A stretch of DNA of 63,730 nt from Candidatus Melainabacteria bacterium (GTDB taxonomy: Bacteria > Cyanobacteriota > Vampirovibrionia > 2-02-FULL-35-15). The notes under the pieces are model-generated. The model was given only the letters and a program-made list of their open reading frames with translations, was not told the DNA's origin and ran no database searches. The stretch spans positions 1 to 63,730 of the forward strand of contig JAHFBG010000013.1 of assembly GCA_023250155.1 (NCBI GenBank). The letters run 5' to 3'. Positions 1 through 8,291 of this stretch are shown here, in pieces. Position numbers and translations under genes: made by a program. Position 1 is the first letter of the stretch. Every line of letters starts with the position of its first letter.

Positions 1-140
1 GACAAGAGGTCTAATAATTAGGGCCTATCAAGTTTTGATTCTATTTCTTCTAAAATCCGTTATTGAAGCTTAATTCCTCAGTCTACTGAAAAAATTGATT
101 GTAAATTGTCAAACTTCAGTAAAAAAGCATCTGACAATTT

Positions 141-1172
141 TTAATTGGATACATTAACAGTACCCAGTACTGAAACTAAAATTTGAATTTCTTTCATGAG
201 CTGTTTAAAATTTTTAAAGTTTAATGTTTGTGGTCCATCTGATAAAGCTTTCTCAGGATTTGGGTGAACTTCAATGATTAATCCTTGAGCACCAGCAACT
301 ATTGCAGCTTTAGAAATAGGACTGACTAAATTCCATTTCCCAGTAGCATGACTTGGATCAAAAATAACAGGTAAGTGCGAAAGCCTTCTAATGAGTGGTA
401 TTACAGCAATATCTGCTGTGTTTCTAGTATATTTATTGTCAAAAGTACGTATCCCTCTTTCACATAAAATCACATTATTATTTCCTTTATCCATAATTCT
501 TTCTGCAGCAAGAAGCCATTCTTCTACTGTTGCAGATAGCCCTCTTTTTAAAAGAACAGGTTTATTTGTTTTACCAACTTCATTTAACAAAGTAAAGTTC
601 TGCATATTTCTTGCACCAACCTGAAGCATATCAGTAAACTCACATACAAGATCAATATCACGAGGATCCATAATTTCGCTAACGACAGCTAAACCTGTTT
701 CTTTTCTTGCAGCATCTAAATATTCAAGTCCTAACTTTCCTAATCCTTCAAACATTCTTGGACCAGTTCTAGGTTTAAATGCCCCACCACGAAGCATTTT
801 GGCTCCTGATTCCTTTGCAATACGAGCAATAGCTAAAAGATTTTCTTCATTTTCTACACTACATGGACCAGCAATTACAACAGGTGGGTTATTACCACCA
901 AATTTAATATCATTATTTATACTAACGATCGTGTCATTATGATGACTATCTCTGCTAGCTAATTTAAATGGAACCTGTATTCGTTCAACTTTTCTTACCC
1001 CATCAAGTGTTTCAAATTGCTCTGTAGAATACTTTGATGATTCACCAATAGCTGCAATAACTGTTTGGATAACACCTCTATTTACTACAGTCTTCATTCC
1101 TAAATCATGAATATAATTAATTACACTATTGGTTTGAGCTTCACTAGCCCCAGGTTCCATAATAATAATCAC
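141..1172 (-). CDS. aroF: 3-deoxy-7-phosphoheptulonate (DAHP) synthase, type I-beta
   Basis: Catalyses condensation of phosphoenolpyruvate and erythrose 4-phosphate, the first step of the shikimate pathway, in the cytoplasm. The protein is 343 aa. Residues 1 to about 70 look like the ferredoxin-like regulatory domain of the Thermotoga-type enzymes (start MIIIMEPGAS). The rest is the TIM barrel, with VVIAGPCSVE, GGAFKPRTGP and the late FDPSHATGK motif. The start is a GTG at 1172, preceded on the minus strand by a good AAGGAAGG ribosome binding site. The in-frame ATG four codons later would cut the first beta strand. It stands alone, with no other aromatic amino acid gene nearby. The regulatory domain suggests feedback inhibition by aromatic amino acids, known for the family and not visible here. 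Confidence 0.95.
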   Translation of the reverse strand: MIIIMEPGASEAQTNSVINYIHDLGMKTVVNRGVIQTVIAAIGESSKYSTEQFETLDGVRKVERIQVPFKLASRDSHHNDTIVSINNDIKFGGNNPPVVIAGPCSVENEENLLAIARIAKESGAKMLRGGAFKPRTGPRMFEGLGKLGLEYLDAARKETGLAVVSEIMDPRDIDLVCEFTDMLQVGARNMQNFTLLNEVGKTNKPVLLKRGLSATVEEWLLAAERIMDKGNNNVILCERGIRTFDNKYTRNTADIAVIPLIRRLSHLPVIFDPSHATGKWNLVSPISKAAIVAGAQGLIIEVHPNPEKALSDGPQTLNFKNFKQLMKEIQILVSVLGTVNVSN

Positions 1173-1248
1173 TTTGAATACCTTCCTTCCTTAATAAAGA
1201 GCAAGTACAGAAAGGTTATATTACACGACAATGAAAGGTTTTGTCCAA

Positions 1249-1575
1249 TTATCCAAACATTTGTATAAATGGATACAATAATGGCTTTACTTTTCCATGT
1301 TCTGATAACTCAATAAAATTATTTACTTTAAAAAACTCAAAATAAGTATCATCACTCAGAGTAATCTTCTTAAGTGCTTGAAGAGTCTTTCCTTCAGAGT
1401 ATTTATATGGATAGTCTTCCAATTCTTCTTCTAGATCAGATCTCAAGCTCTCTAAAACTTGACTTATGCTTGGACCAATTGGAGCATCTTTACCCAGCAT
1501 TTGATATAAATATGCTCGAACAGGGCCCCACTTAACTCTGGAAGAACCTGGATTTAAAGAATCTGAATTAAACAT
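1249..1575 (-). CDS. hypothetical protein, 108 aa
   Basis: I do not recognise this protein. It is 108 aa, soluble, has no signal peptide or membrane segment, and is acidic in the middle (EEELEDYPYKYSEG). It ends with a hydrophobic PLLYPFIQMFG. An N-terminal SRVKWGPVRAYLYQML stretch could be a helix. The ATG at 1575 lacks a clear ribosome binding site. It lies 76 bp upstream of aroF on the same strand and could be co-transcribed with it. Coding is likely from its length and ordinary composition, but no function can be given. Confidence 0.6.
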   Translation of the reverse strand: MFNSDSLNPGSSRVKWGPVRAYLYQMLGKDAPIGPSISQVLESLRSDLEEELEDYPYKYSEGKTLQALKKITLSDDTYFEFFKVNNFIELSEHGKVKPLLYPFIQMFG

Positions 1576-1850
1576 TTATATCTAACTTTAAAAACTAAAG
1601 CTTCCTTTCGCCAATCTCTTTAGATCAACTGAATTTCCTGGATAAACCAGACAAATTCTCTCTCTGTTTAACCTAATTAAGTTTCATTATATATAAACAT
1701 ATCAATTTTAACCAAATAAAGTCAATTAAAAATCGTAAATTTTCAATCTAAAGAGATAAAATTTTTTTAATGTTTTAGAATATTAAGGTTAAGAATCAAA
1801 AATTACTGCCTACCTAACATAATATTTCTAAATAAACAGCTTACAAGGTA

Positions 1851-1880
1851 AGATTTTATCCGATTTATTCGGTAAAATCT
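1851..1880. repeat. 30-nt hairpin, copy 1 of a three-member family
   Basis: Stem of 8 bp (agatttta/taaaatct), one unpaired T, a further 4 bp (ccga/tcgg) and the loop TTTAT. The same architecture with different stem bases occurs at 12895-12924 and 53547-53574. It lies about 100 nt upstream of the threonine aldolase gene. It could be a palindromic repeat or an RNA element. Confidence 0.6.
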
Positions 1881-1920
1881 GTAGGATGTTATAAGTAGTC
1901 AACCGGAAGCACTGTGGAAA

Positions 1921-1952
1921 GCCGGTTTTGGGAGCCCAGCGAAAAAACCGGC
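1921..1952. repeat. GC-rich stem-loop upstream of ltaE
   Basis: A perfect 9-bp stem, gccggtttt (1921-1929) with aaaaccggc (1944-1952), encloses a loop that contains gggagccc. It is much more GC-rich than its surroundings. An overlapping alternative stem pairs aaccgg near 1911 with ccggtt. The 1576-1978 stretch holds no gene that I can see. This hairpin and the one at 1851 are its only structure, and they leave about 26 nt before the ltaE start. Confidence 0.55.
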
Positions 1953-1978
1953 GGTAGGTAGAAACAATCAAAAAATCC

Positions 1979-3049
1979 ATGCAAAAACATATTTTTAAAA
2001 GCTTTGCCAGCGATAACAATTCAGGTATACACCCTGACATAATTAAAGCTATTACAGAAGTAAATATTGGTGATGCAAAAGCCTATGGAGAAGATGACTA
2101 CACAAAAACTGCTGATGAAAAATTTAGAGAGCATTTTGGAAAAGAGGTAGAAGCGTATTTTGTATTCAATGGCACTGCTGCAAATGCTTTAGCTCTTAGA
2201 GCTATAACAGAATCATTCCACTCCATTATTTGTGCAGATGTTGCTCATATTAATGTTAGTGAATGTAATGCCGTTGAAAAATTCACAGGGTGTAAATTGA
2301 TTACTATTCCATCTAAAGATGGGAAAATTACTATTGATCAAGTAAAAAAACATATGCATGTAATTGGAGAACAACATTCTGCACAGCCAAAAGTAATTTC
2401 AATCACCCAAGCTACTGAATTTGGCAGAATTTATACTAAAAATGAAATTGAGGATTTGGCTGATTTTACACATAAAAACAACATGTTTCTTCATATGGAT
2501 GGTGCTAGATTATCAAATGCTGCAGCTGCACTTAATTTGAGCCTTAAAGAACTAACAAAAGATGCTGGTGTAGATATTTTATCTTTTGGGGGCACAAAAA
2601 ACGGTGTTATGTGTGTAGAAGCTGTAATATTATTTAATAAGGAACTATCCAAAAATTTTAAATATATTCGTAAGCAAGGAATGCAATTGGCATCTAAAAT
2701 GCGTTTTATATCAGCTCAATTTATAGCTCTACTTTCTAATAATTTATGGTTAAATAATGCAAAACATGCAAATGAAATGGCAAAATTTTTAGAAAGTAAA
2801 ATTAAAGATATAAAAGAGATAAAAATCACTCAAAATGTAGAAACTAACTCTATTTTTGCAACAATACCTAAAGAATCTATTCAATTACTCCTAGAGAAAT
2901 ATTTTTTTTATATCTGGGATGAAGAAACATCAGAAGTTCGATGGATGACATCATTTGATACAACAAAAGAAGAAATAATTGATTTTGCTAACTATATTAG
3001 AGAAGTTATTCAAAAAATAAGAATTAATAATCAAGTTATAATTGTTTAA
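1979..3049 (+). CDS. ltaE: low-specificity L-threonine aldolase
   Basis: PLP enzyme of fold type I that splits L-threonine (and allo-threonine) into glycine and acetaldehyde. The 356-aa length is typical. The N-terminal SDNNSGIHPDI, the YGEDDYT substrate loop, FVFNGTAANALALRA, the HMDGARLSNAAAAL aspartate motif and the PLP lysine in SFGGTKNG are all visible. The ATG at 1979 has no good ribosome binding site, and the leader carries two hairpins. The last 15 residues are basic and hydrophobic and may be an extension. The gene is monocistronic, with aroF and the 108-aa gene divergent on the other side. Confidence 0.93.
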   Translation: MQKHIFKSFASDNNSGIHPDIIKAITEVNIGDAKAYGEDDYTKTADEKFREHFGKEVEAYFVFNGTAANALALRAITESFHSIICADVAHINVSECNAVEKFTGCKLITIPSKDGKITIDQVKKHMHVIGEQHSAQPKVISITQATEFGRIYTKNEIEDLADFTHKNNMFLHMDGARLSNAAAALNLSLKELTKDAGVDILSFGGTKNGVMCVEAVILFNKELSKNFKYIRKQGMQLASKMRFISAQFIALLSNNLWLNNAKHANEMAKFLESKIKDIKEIKITQNVETNSIFATIPKESIQLLLEKYFFYIWDEETSEVRWMTSFDTTKEEIIDFANYIREVIQKIRINNQVIIV

Positions 3050-3212
3050 GAAAACCAGTTATACTATAAGCTTATGTAATGGGAACTATTTTATTCTACA
3101 AATAGACCTAGTTACTAAATTAGTACTAATAATAAATCATTAAAACAGATCTAACTAAGTACTAAAATTGAATTTATAGTTAATCCGGTCATCGTAAAAA
3201 GAGGTAAGAAAA

Positions 3213-3536
3213 ATGGACAAGGTAAGTAATGTAATAAGTGCACTGTATGGAATTCTACTAATCTTAGGCGGAACTTTTGCTTATGTAAAAGTTCATAGTA
3301 CAAAATCGTTTACTGTAGGAATTATAAGTGGCTTGCTTATATTTCTTGCTATAAAATTAGGTTCTACAAATGCAAGAGGTGCTTACTTGTTTAACGCCTC
3401 TTTAAGTCTAGTCCTTGCTACATTTTTCTTTTTAAAATTTGGAAATACTCATGCCATTATGCCCGCTGGATTAATGGCAATACTAAGTACACTAACTTAT
3501 GTTACTGTTGCCCGTGGCTGGTTTCTTAGCAAATAG
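3213..3536 (+). CDS. TMEM14/UPF0136-like small membrane protein
   Basis: A 107-aa protein with about four hydrophobic segments. It resembles the TMEM14 family in the Gly-rich second helix and in the conserved late PAGLMAILST. Family members are small inner-membrane (or organellar) proteins of poorly defined transport function. A ribosome binding site (AGAGGTAAG) precedes the ATG. It is followed after 21 bp by the PAP2 gene and may form an operon with it. Two further relatives lie at 34248-34935, matching it in the MDKVSN-like start, the AYLFNASLSLVLA segment and the C-terminal aromatic GWF. Confidence 0.75.
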   Translation: MDKVSNVISALYGILLILGGTFAYVKVHSTKSFTVGIISGLLIFLAIKLGSTNARGAYLFNASLSLVLATFFFLKFGNTHAIMPAGLMAILSTLTYVTVARGWFLSK

Positions 3537-3557
3537 ATAGGTTCAACTATTCTAAAT

Positions 3558-4295
3558 ATGATAGATTTTCCACATGCTAAATGGGATATAAATCTAGTTT
3601 TATTTTTTAATCAATTTTGTGGGAAATCTTTAACTCTTGATACCATTGCTTTAATATTTCTCAGTGTTGATGCATTAAGAACAGCTATTTTAGTAGCTTT
3701 TGTTGTTGGAATATGGAATTATGGAAAATTAAAAAATGATATATCTTCTATTAAGAGGGTAATTTATATCTTAATTAGTATTATTATTACACTTGGAGTA
3801 ATTGAGATTTTAAATGCAATAATTCAAAGCCCAAGGCCAATAGTATCATTTGAAAACCTTATTCAAGAGCCTCTTACAGTAACAAACACTAGTGAACTCT
3901 GGAAAGAAGGTTGGGCAAGAAATTCAAAACATGGTTCATTTCCTAGTGATACAATTGCTCTCTTAGCTACAATGTCTATTGGGTTATTTTTATGGAATAG
4001 AACGGTAGGACTACTAGCAATTATATTTGTAATTTTTGCAGGAATATTACCAAGACTATACTTTGGCTTACACTATGCTTCAGATATGTTTATAGGATTT
4101 CTTATAGCTATTTTATCTACCATAGCTATTGAAAAGATAAAAATATTTAATAGGTTGTCTGATTTTATACTGAAAATAGAAGAGAAATTTCCCTATGTTT
4201 TTGGAGTTATAGGATTCTACATTGCCTATATAATTGCAGATAAATTTATACTTTTAAGAAAGTTACCACTTTGGTTAAAATCTATACTCCATTGA
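3558..4295 (+). CDS. PAP2-superfamily membrane phosphatase with altered catalytic motifs
   Basis: A 245-aa protein with about six membrane segments and the layout of PAP2 lipid phosphatases such as BcrC-type undecaprenyl-pyrophosphate phosphatases. Motif 1 reads AIIQSPRP, motif 2 GSFPSDTIAL and motif 3 PRLYFGLHYASD. The third motif, with Arg, the nucleophilic His and Asp, is intact. Motif 2 has Thr where the family usually has the acid-base His (PSxH), and the Lys usually seen in motif 1 is Asn. Activity may be reduced or the enzyme may be a variant class. It follows the TMEM14-like gene by 21 bp. Confidence 0.8.
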   Translation: MIDFPHAKWDINLVLFFNQFCGKSLTLDTIALIFLSVDALRTAILVAFVVGIWNYGKLKNDISSIKRVIYILISIIITLGVIEILNAIIQSPRPIVSFENLIQEPLTVTNTSELWKEGWARNSKHGSFPSDTIALLATMSIGLFLWNRTVGLLAIIFVIFAGILPRLYFGLHYASDMFIGFLIAILSTIAIEKIKIFNRLSDFILKIEEKFPYVFGVIGFYIAYIIADKFILLRKLPLWLKSILH

Positions 4296-4410
4296 GAATA
4301 TGAACCAACTGATTTTTCAACATTAAGTTCTATAACTAGAACAATAGTCTAATAATGTATTTCGGTTAAATTTATTAAAGGAAAAATTTAAAGGAGTTAA
4401 CAAAACAACT

Positions 4411-5724
4411 ATGAACAAACAATTGATCTTTATTTTATCTGTAATAGTTCTATCCGTTTTATTTCAAGGGAATTTATTCGCCCAAACTCTTGAACTAAAC
4501 ACAAAACAAAGTCTTACTGTTTCAAACCCAGGTTTTTTCCCACTCTCAAATATATCTAACGAACAATTTAAAATGTCCTTTCAAACAATAAATATGATAG
4601 AGGTAGAATTTTCTAATTTCTTAGGAAGTCCCTGCAATATAGCACCTGCAGCTGATTTTAGTGGAATAAGTTCACCAATTAGAGTTAGCGGAAATGGGAC
4701 TATTACAATAGATTTTAGTAGTAAGCCCACTGGGGGAACATATGGCTTATCAATAGTTCCACAAGGCGGAGTATGCTTGTTTGATATTCTTGCAAAACTA
4801 CCCAATATACCAATAATTTCTTTATCAAGTTCTAGCTCTGGAGCTATTTCTACAACAGGTGGTGAAGACACAACAGATATCTTTAATCCAAATTCTTTTA
4901 GTATTCTAGAAGGACCATTACCTCAAGAACTTGTAGACACACTATCAAATGAAGGTAATAACCCAAACTGCCAAAACAGTCCTAGCGGTATTGACAGCAA
5001 TACATTAGGTCAACAAGGTTTTTATGACAGAGTGTTTGATTCTTTAACAGATGAGTTTAACTCATCCAATATGACAAGAGAAAACACAAGATATCTCACT
5101 TCTAAAGCTAATACAAATGCTTTTACCCTAACCATCCCTACAAATAAAAAATCAGCAAAAGGTACATTTAATCTTCAACTAACAAATACATCTGATAAAA
5201 CAAAGATTTTTGTAACAGGTATTTTTCCATCTCAAGTAGAAACCACTACTACTCCTATAAAATCTATGGGAAGCAAACAAATTACTCTTGATGAGATAGA
5301 AGTAACTACACGATTTCAAGATATCGCTGCGCTAGCAGCAGTACAGCATGCCATTGTCTCAGCTACAATGCCCTGGCAGTTATCTAAAGGAAATGGATTT
5401 TTCATCGTTCAAGGTGGAGGCTGTGTAGGTCCATTTTGTACAATTGTAGAAAGTGGTATGGTTGTAATAGTACCTGGTGGGGCATGCACACCAGAAAAGT
5501 TAACTAAGCGAAAAGCTGGATATTCTACAGTAAACCCAAGTAAGTTTTTTGATCCATTTCCTTTTGCCTCTATGGTAATTCAAATACCTACAAAAGATAT
5601 AGTAAATCCAAGTCACCCATTAGTGGCTAAAGCAGTCAGAGAAAAAGCTTATTTAATTTTCCAGCCTGTACCACCAAAAACTATGCTTATTCAACAACTA
5701 ATGCTAGGTATAACAAATCCATAG
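4411..5724 (+). CDS. exported protein of unknown function, 437 aa
   Basis: I do not recognise a domain. A clear signal peptide covers residues 1 to about 25 (hydrophobic core then LFAQ), so it is exported to the periplasm or cell surface. The mature part is rich in Ser, Thr, Gly and Asn, beta-like, with scattered cysteines (SPCNIAP, NPNCQNSP, GGGCVGPFCTIV, PGGACTPEK) that could form disulfides. There is no C-terminal membrane anchor. A strong AAAGGAG ribosome binding site supports the ATG at 4411. It is followed convergently by moaE. Confidence 0.7.
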   Translation: MNKQLIFILSVIVLSVLFQGNLFAQTLELNTKQSLTVSNPGFFPLSNISNEQFKMSFQTINMIEVEFSNFLGSPCNIAPAADFSGISSPIRVSGNGTITIDFSSKPTGGTYGLSIVPQGGVCLFDILAKLPNIPIISLSSSSSGAISTTGGEDTTDIFNPNSFSILEGPLPQELVDTLSNEGNNPNCQNSPSGIDSNTLGQQGFYDRVFDSLTDEFNSSNMTRENTRYLTSKANTNAFTLTIPTNKKSAKGTFNLQLTNTSDKTKIFVTGIFPSQVETTTTPIKSMGSKQITLDEIEVTTRFQDIAALAAVQHAIVSATMPWQLSKGNGFFIVQGGGCVGPFCTIVESGMVVIVPGGACTPEKLTKRKAGYSTVNPSKFFDPFPFASMVIQIPTKDIVNPSHPLVAKAVREKAYLIFQPVPPKTMLIQQLMLGITNP

Positions 5725-5747
5725 AGCATTACTTAGGTCTTTTTTTA

Positions 5748-6164
5748 CTAGTGCTTACACCCTTCTATCCAGGATTTGCTTCCATCAGTGTAGGTTTCAT
5801 ATTTCCAGATAGGAACCTTCTGTTTAATTTCATCGATTATAAATCTGCATACCTCAAATGCTTCTTTTCTATGGTGTGATGCTACTCCTACCCAAACAGC
5901 TATCTCACCAAGCGGAATATTCCCTATTCTATGAATAGCAAAAGATTTTTTAATATCCCATTTTTTATAAGCTTCTTGCACTATCTCATCTAAAACTTTT
6001 AATCCCATTGGCTTATAGCATTCATAGGACAAGTCTTTTACTTCTTTTCCATCGTTATGATTTCTAATACGTCCTTCAAAAGCTACTATACCTCCACAAT
6101 CAAGAAGGCACAGTTCTTTGTGATACTTGCCTATAGGAATAACATTTTCAGTAATATCAATCAT
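5748..6164 (-). CDS. moaE: molybdopterin synthase catalytic subunit MoaE
   Basis: Large subunit of molybdopterin synthase, which inserts two sulfurs from thiocarboxylated MoaD into cyclic pyranopterin monophosphate. The 138-aa length is typical. The AVWVGVASHHRKEAF segment and the catalytic lysine in PIWKYE are present. It follows moaD by 14 bp, and the two form a small operon divergent from mobA-moaA. Its product serves the NarG cofactor. Confidence 0.95.
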   Translation of the reverse strand: MIDITENVIPIGKYHKELCLLDCGGIVAFEGRIRNHNDGKEVKDLSYECYKPMGLKVLDEIVQEAYKKWDIKKSFAIHRIGNIPLGEIAVWVGVASHHRKEAFEVCRFIIDEIKQKVPIWKYETYTDGSKSWIEGCKH

Positions 6165-6178
6165 AAATCAAAATATAG

Positions 6179-6451
6179 TTAACCTCCTGAGACCATTGGT
6201 AAAAATGCAATTTCATCCCCATCTTTAAGCAAAGTATCTAAGCTAACATAGTTATGATTGATTGCATATAAAAGAGTTAAAAGTTTTTCTTGGCTTATAT
6301 TTGTTTCTAAAAACAATTTATTTCTGAGCTCTTTAAGGGTAGTATTTTCATTAATAGTTATTGTTTTTTCAGAAGTATTAAAATAATTTTTAAGACTTGC
6401 AAAGAATAGAATTTTTACTGTTATAGTTTTATTTAGTGCTTTCTGTATCAT
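6179..6451 (-). CDS. moaD: molybdopterin synthase sulfur carrier subunit MoaD
   Basis: A 90-aa ubiquitin-fold protein ending in the required Gly-Gly (FLPMVSGG), which is adenylated and thiocarboxylated to donate sulfur to MoaE. The internal DGDEIAFLPMVSGG motif is typical of MoaD. The start at 6451 has an AAGG-type ribosome binding site. The activating enzyme MoeB is not encoded in this window. First gene of the moaD-moaE pair. Confidence 0.92.
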   Translation of the reverse strand: MIQKALNKTITVKILFFASLKNYFNTSEKTITINENTTLKELRNKLFLETNISQEKLLTLLYAINHNYVSLDTLLKDGDEIAFLPMVSGG

Positions 6452-6481
6452 CTCGACCTTCTACTTTTTATCTTTTATTCT

Positions 6482-6619
6482 ATTACTACTTAGATCTTTT
6501 TTATTGTTCCAATGTGTCACCCTGCAAACTGTTCGCTGCGGAGGTTATAAATTATACCTCCTTGCTTCCAAGGTTTGCTACGGGTAACACATTTTCACTT
6601 TTAAGATCTAAGTAGTAAT
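6482..6619. repeat. 138-bp inverted-repeat (MITE-like) element
   Basis: Perfect 17-bp terminal inverted repeats (attactacttagatctt at 6482-6498 and its complement at 6603-6619) enclose a second, imperfect pair (aatgtgt..accc..gcaaac) and a central near-palindrome around ttataaattata. The whole could fold as one long cruciform. It fills almost all of the moaD/mobA divergent intergenic region and has no coding capacity. A 3-bp tct flanks both ends and could be a target duplication, which is weak evidence. Confidence 0.75.
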
Positions 6620-6661
6620 TCTGTTTTCTTACAACCTATGTTAGCATTATTAGAATAAACT

Positions 6662-7255
6662 ATGAAAAAATGGAATCACATTGGAGCTATTTTAGCTGGT
6701 GGAAAAAGCCAAAGAATGGGTCAACCCAAAGAAGGAATCATACTTTGGAATGATCTACCAATGATAGAACATATTATAGAAACCCTACTAGCTATATGTA
6801 AGAAAGTAGTAATTATAGGAGAAGCTAAAGGATATAACAATAAAAAATATAATCTTAAAGTAATACCAGATAAATCTTCATATCAAGGGCCATTACTTGG
6901 GGTTGAAACATTGTTAGAAAGTAGTTTAGACACTGAGTACTTGATTACAGCATGCGATCAGCCCCTATTAACACCTGAATTATTAAGTGACTTAACAAAC
7001 GACAACACAATCGCTGATTTAAAACTTTTTAGAACAAATCCAAAGGACGATATTAATCCATTTCCTGGTATTTATAATGTTTCATTGTTACCTAATATAA
7101 AAGAGTCAATTCAAAACAATAGATTTGCAATGCATCTGATGATAAAAGAATGTAGTAATGTTTCATGGATAGAGCTACCTAACAACAGTATTCATCTGCT
7201 TCACAACATTAATACAAAAGAAGATTTAGAAAAAATCAAAAAGTTGCCTTTATGA
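6662..7255 (+). CDS. mobA: molybdenum cofactor guanylyltransferase MobA
   Basis: Attaches GMP to molybdopterin to make the guanine dinucleotide cofactor used by the DMSO-reductase family, including NarG. At 197 aa it carries the nucleotidyltransferase signature AILAGGKSQRMGQPKEG near the N terminus, and TACDQPLL, the metal-binding acidic motif, near residue 100. Its stop codon overlaps the moaA start (ATGA), showing translational coupling. First gene of the mobA-moaA-moaCB-moeA operon. Confidence 0.93.
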   Translation: MKKWNHIGAILAGGKSQRMGQPKEGIILWNDLPMIEHIIETLLAICKKVVIIGEAKGYNNKKYNLKVIPDKSSYQGPLLGVETLLESSLDTEYLITACDQPLLTPELLSDLTNDNTIADLKLFRTNPKDDINPFPGIYNVSLLPNIKESIQNNRFAMHLMIKECSNVSWIELPNNSIHLLHNINTKEDLEKIKKLPL

Positions 7256-8235
7256 ATGAATTAAAAGATACTTTTGGAAGAACTCATACTTATCTTCGCA
7301 TTTCAGTTACAGACAGATGTAACTTGAGATGTTTATATTGTATGCCTAAAGATGGGATTAAATGGAAAAAAAAAGATGAGATTTTAACTTTTGAAGAAAT
7401 TACACGACTTGCAAATATTTTTGTAAGTATGGGAATCAATAAAATTAGAATTACAGGTGGAGAACCTACTCTTAGAAATGGTATTGAAAACTTAATCCAA
7501 GATTTATCAAAATTAAAAGGACTGAAAACACTTGCTATGACAACAAATGGCGTGTTACTTAAAAATCAAATTTTTAGATTAAAAGAATCTGGACTTAATA
7601 GCTTAAATATAAGTTTAGATACGCTTAAAGCAGACAGATTTCAAAAGATATCATTGATCGATAATTTTTATAATGTTTTAGATGGAATATATGCGGCTCT
7701 TGAAGCGGGTTTTCATCCTCTTAAACTTAATGTCGTAGTAATGGGTGGTATAAATGAAGATGAAATATTAGAGTTTATAAAGTTTGCTAAAGACAAGCCT
7801 ATAAATATACGTTTTATAGAATATATGCCATTTAAAGACAATGGATGGGGACAGGCAAAACTATACCCATATTCTAAAATGCTAGAGCAAATCAATAGAT
7901 TGTATACCTTAATTCCAATTCAATCTGAGACAAGCTCAGTAGCAAAAGACTTTTATATAAAAGATTTTAAAGGAACTGTAAGTTTCATTACTTCTATGAC
8001 TGATAGTTTTTGTGCCACTTGTAATAGACTTAGACTAACAGCAGATGGCTATATGAAGTCTTGTTTGTTTTATCTTCCAGAGATGAATTTAAGAAACCTT
8101 CTAAGAAGTGGTATTAGTGATGAAATCCTGAAAGATGTTATTAGAGGGGTTGTCTTAGGAAAGAAAAAAGGACATCCAGAAATAGATGAACTAGAAAAAC
8201 ATGAGAATACTAGTATGATACAAATAGGAGGATAG
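7252..8235 (+). CDS. moaA: GTP 3',8-cyclase MoaA
   Basis: Radical SAM enzyme that starts Moco synthesis by converting GTP to 3',8-cyclo-7,8-dihydro-GTP, acting with MoaC. The 327-aa protein has the N-terminal SAM cluster motif CNLRCLYCMP, a RITGGEPTLR motif, and the C-terminal second [4Fe-4S] motif as CX2CX13C (from CATC to the Cys of MKSCLF). It ends with the Gly-Gly tail (IQIGG) needed for activity. All key residues are present. It overlaps mobA by 4 bp. Confidence 0.96.
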   Translation: MNELKDTFGRTHTYLRISVTDRCNLRCLYCMPKDGIKWKKKDEILTFEEITRLANIFVSMGINKIRITGGEPTLRNGIENLIQDLSKLKGLKTLAMTTNGVLLKNQIFRLKESGLNSLNISLDTLKADRFQKISLIDNFYNVLDGIYAALEAGFHPLKLNVVVMGGINEDEILEFIKFAKDKPINIRFIEYMPFKDNGWGQAKLYPYSKMLEQINRLYTLIPIQSETSSVAKDFYIKDFKGTVSFITSMTDSFCATCNRLRLTADGYMKSCLFYLPEMNLRNLLRSGISDEILKDVIRGVVLGKKKGHPEIDELEKHENTSMIQIGG

Positions 8236-8291
8236 CAAATTAAGAATTGAGAATTGAAAATAAAGATGAGAACAGAAAGAGAGAGAAAAAA

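Noticed and set aside
1828..2040. Minus-strand frame over the ltaE leader
   Set aside because: It consists of hairpin sequence and the ltaE 5' end in the wrong strand, with no protein-like character.
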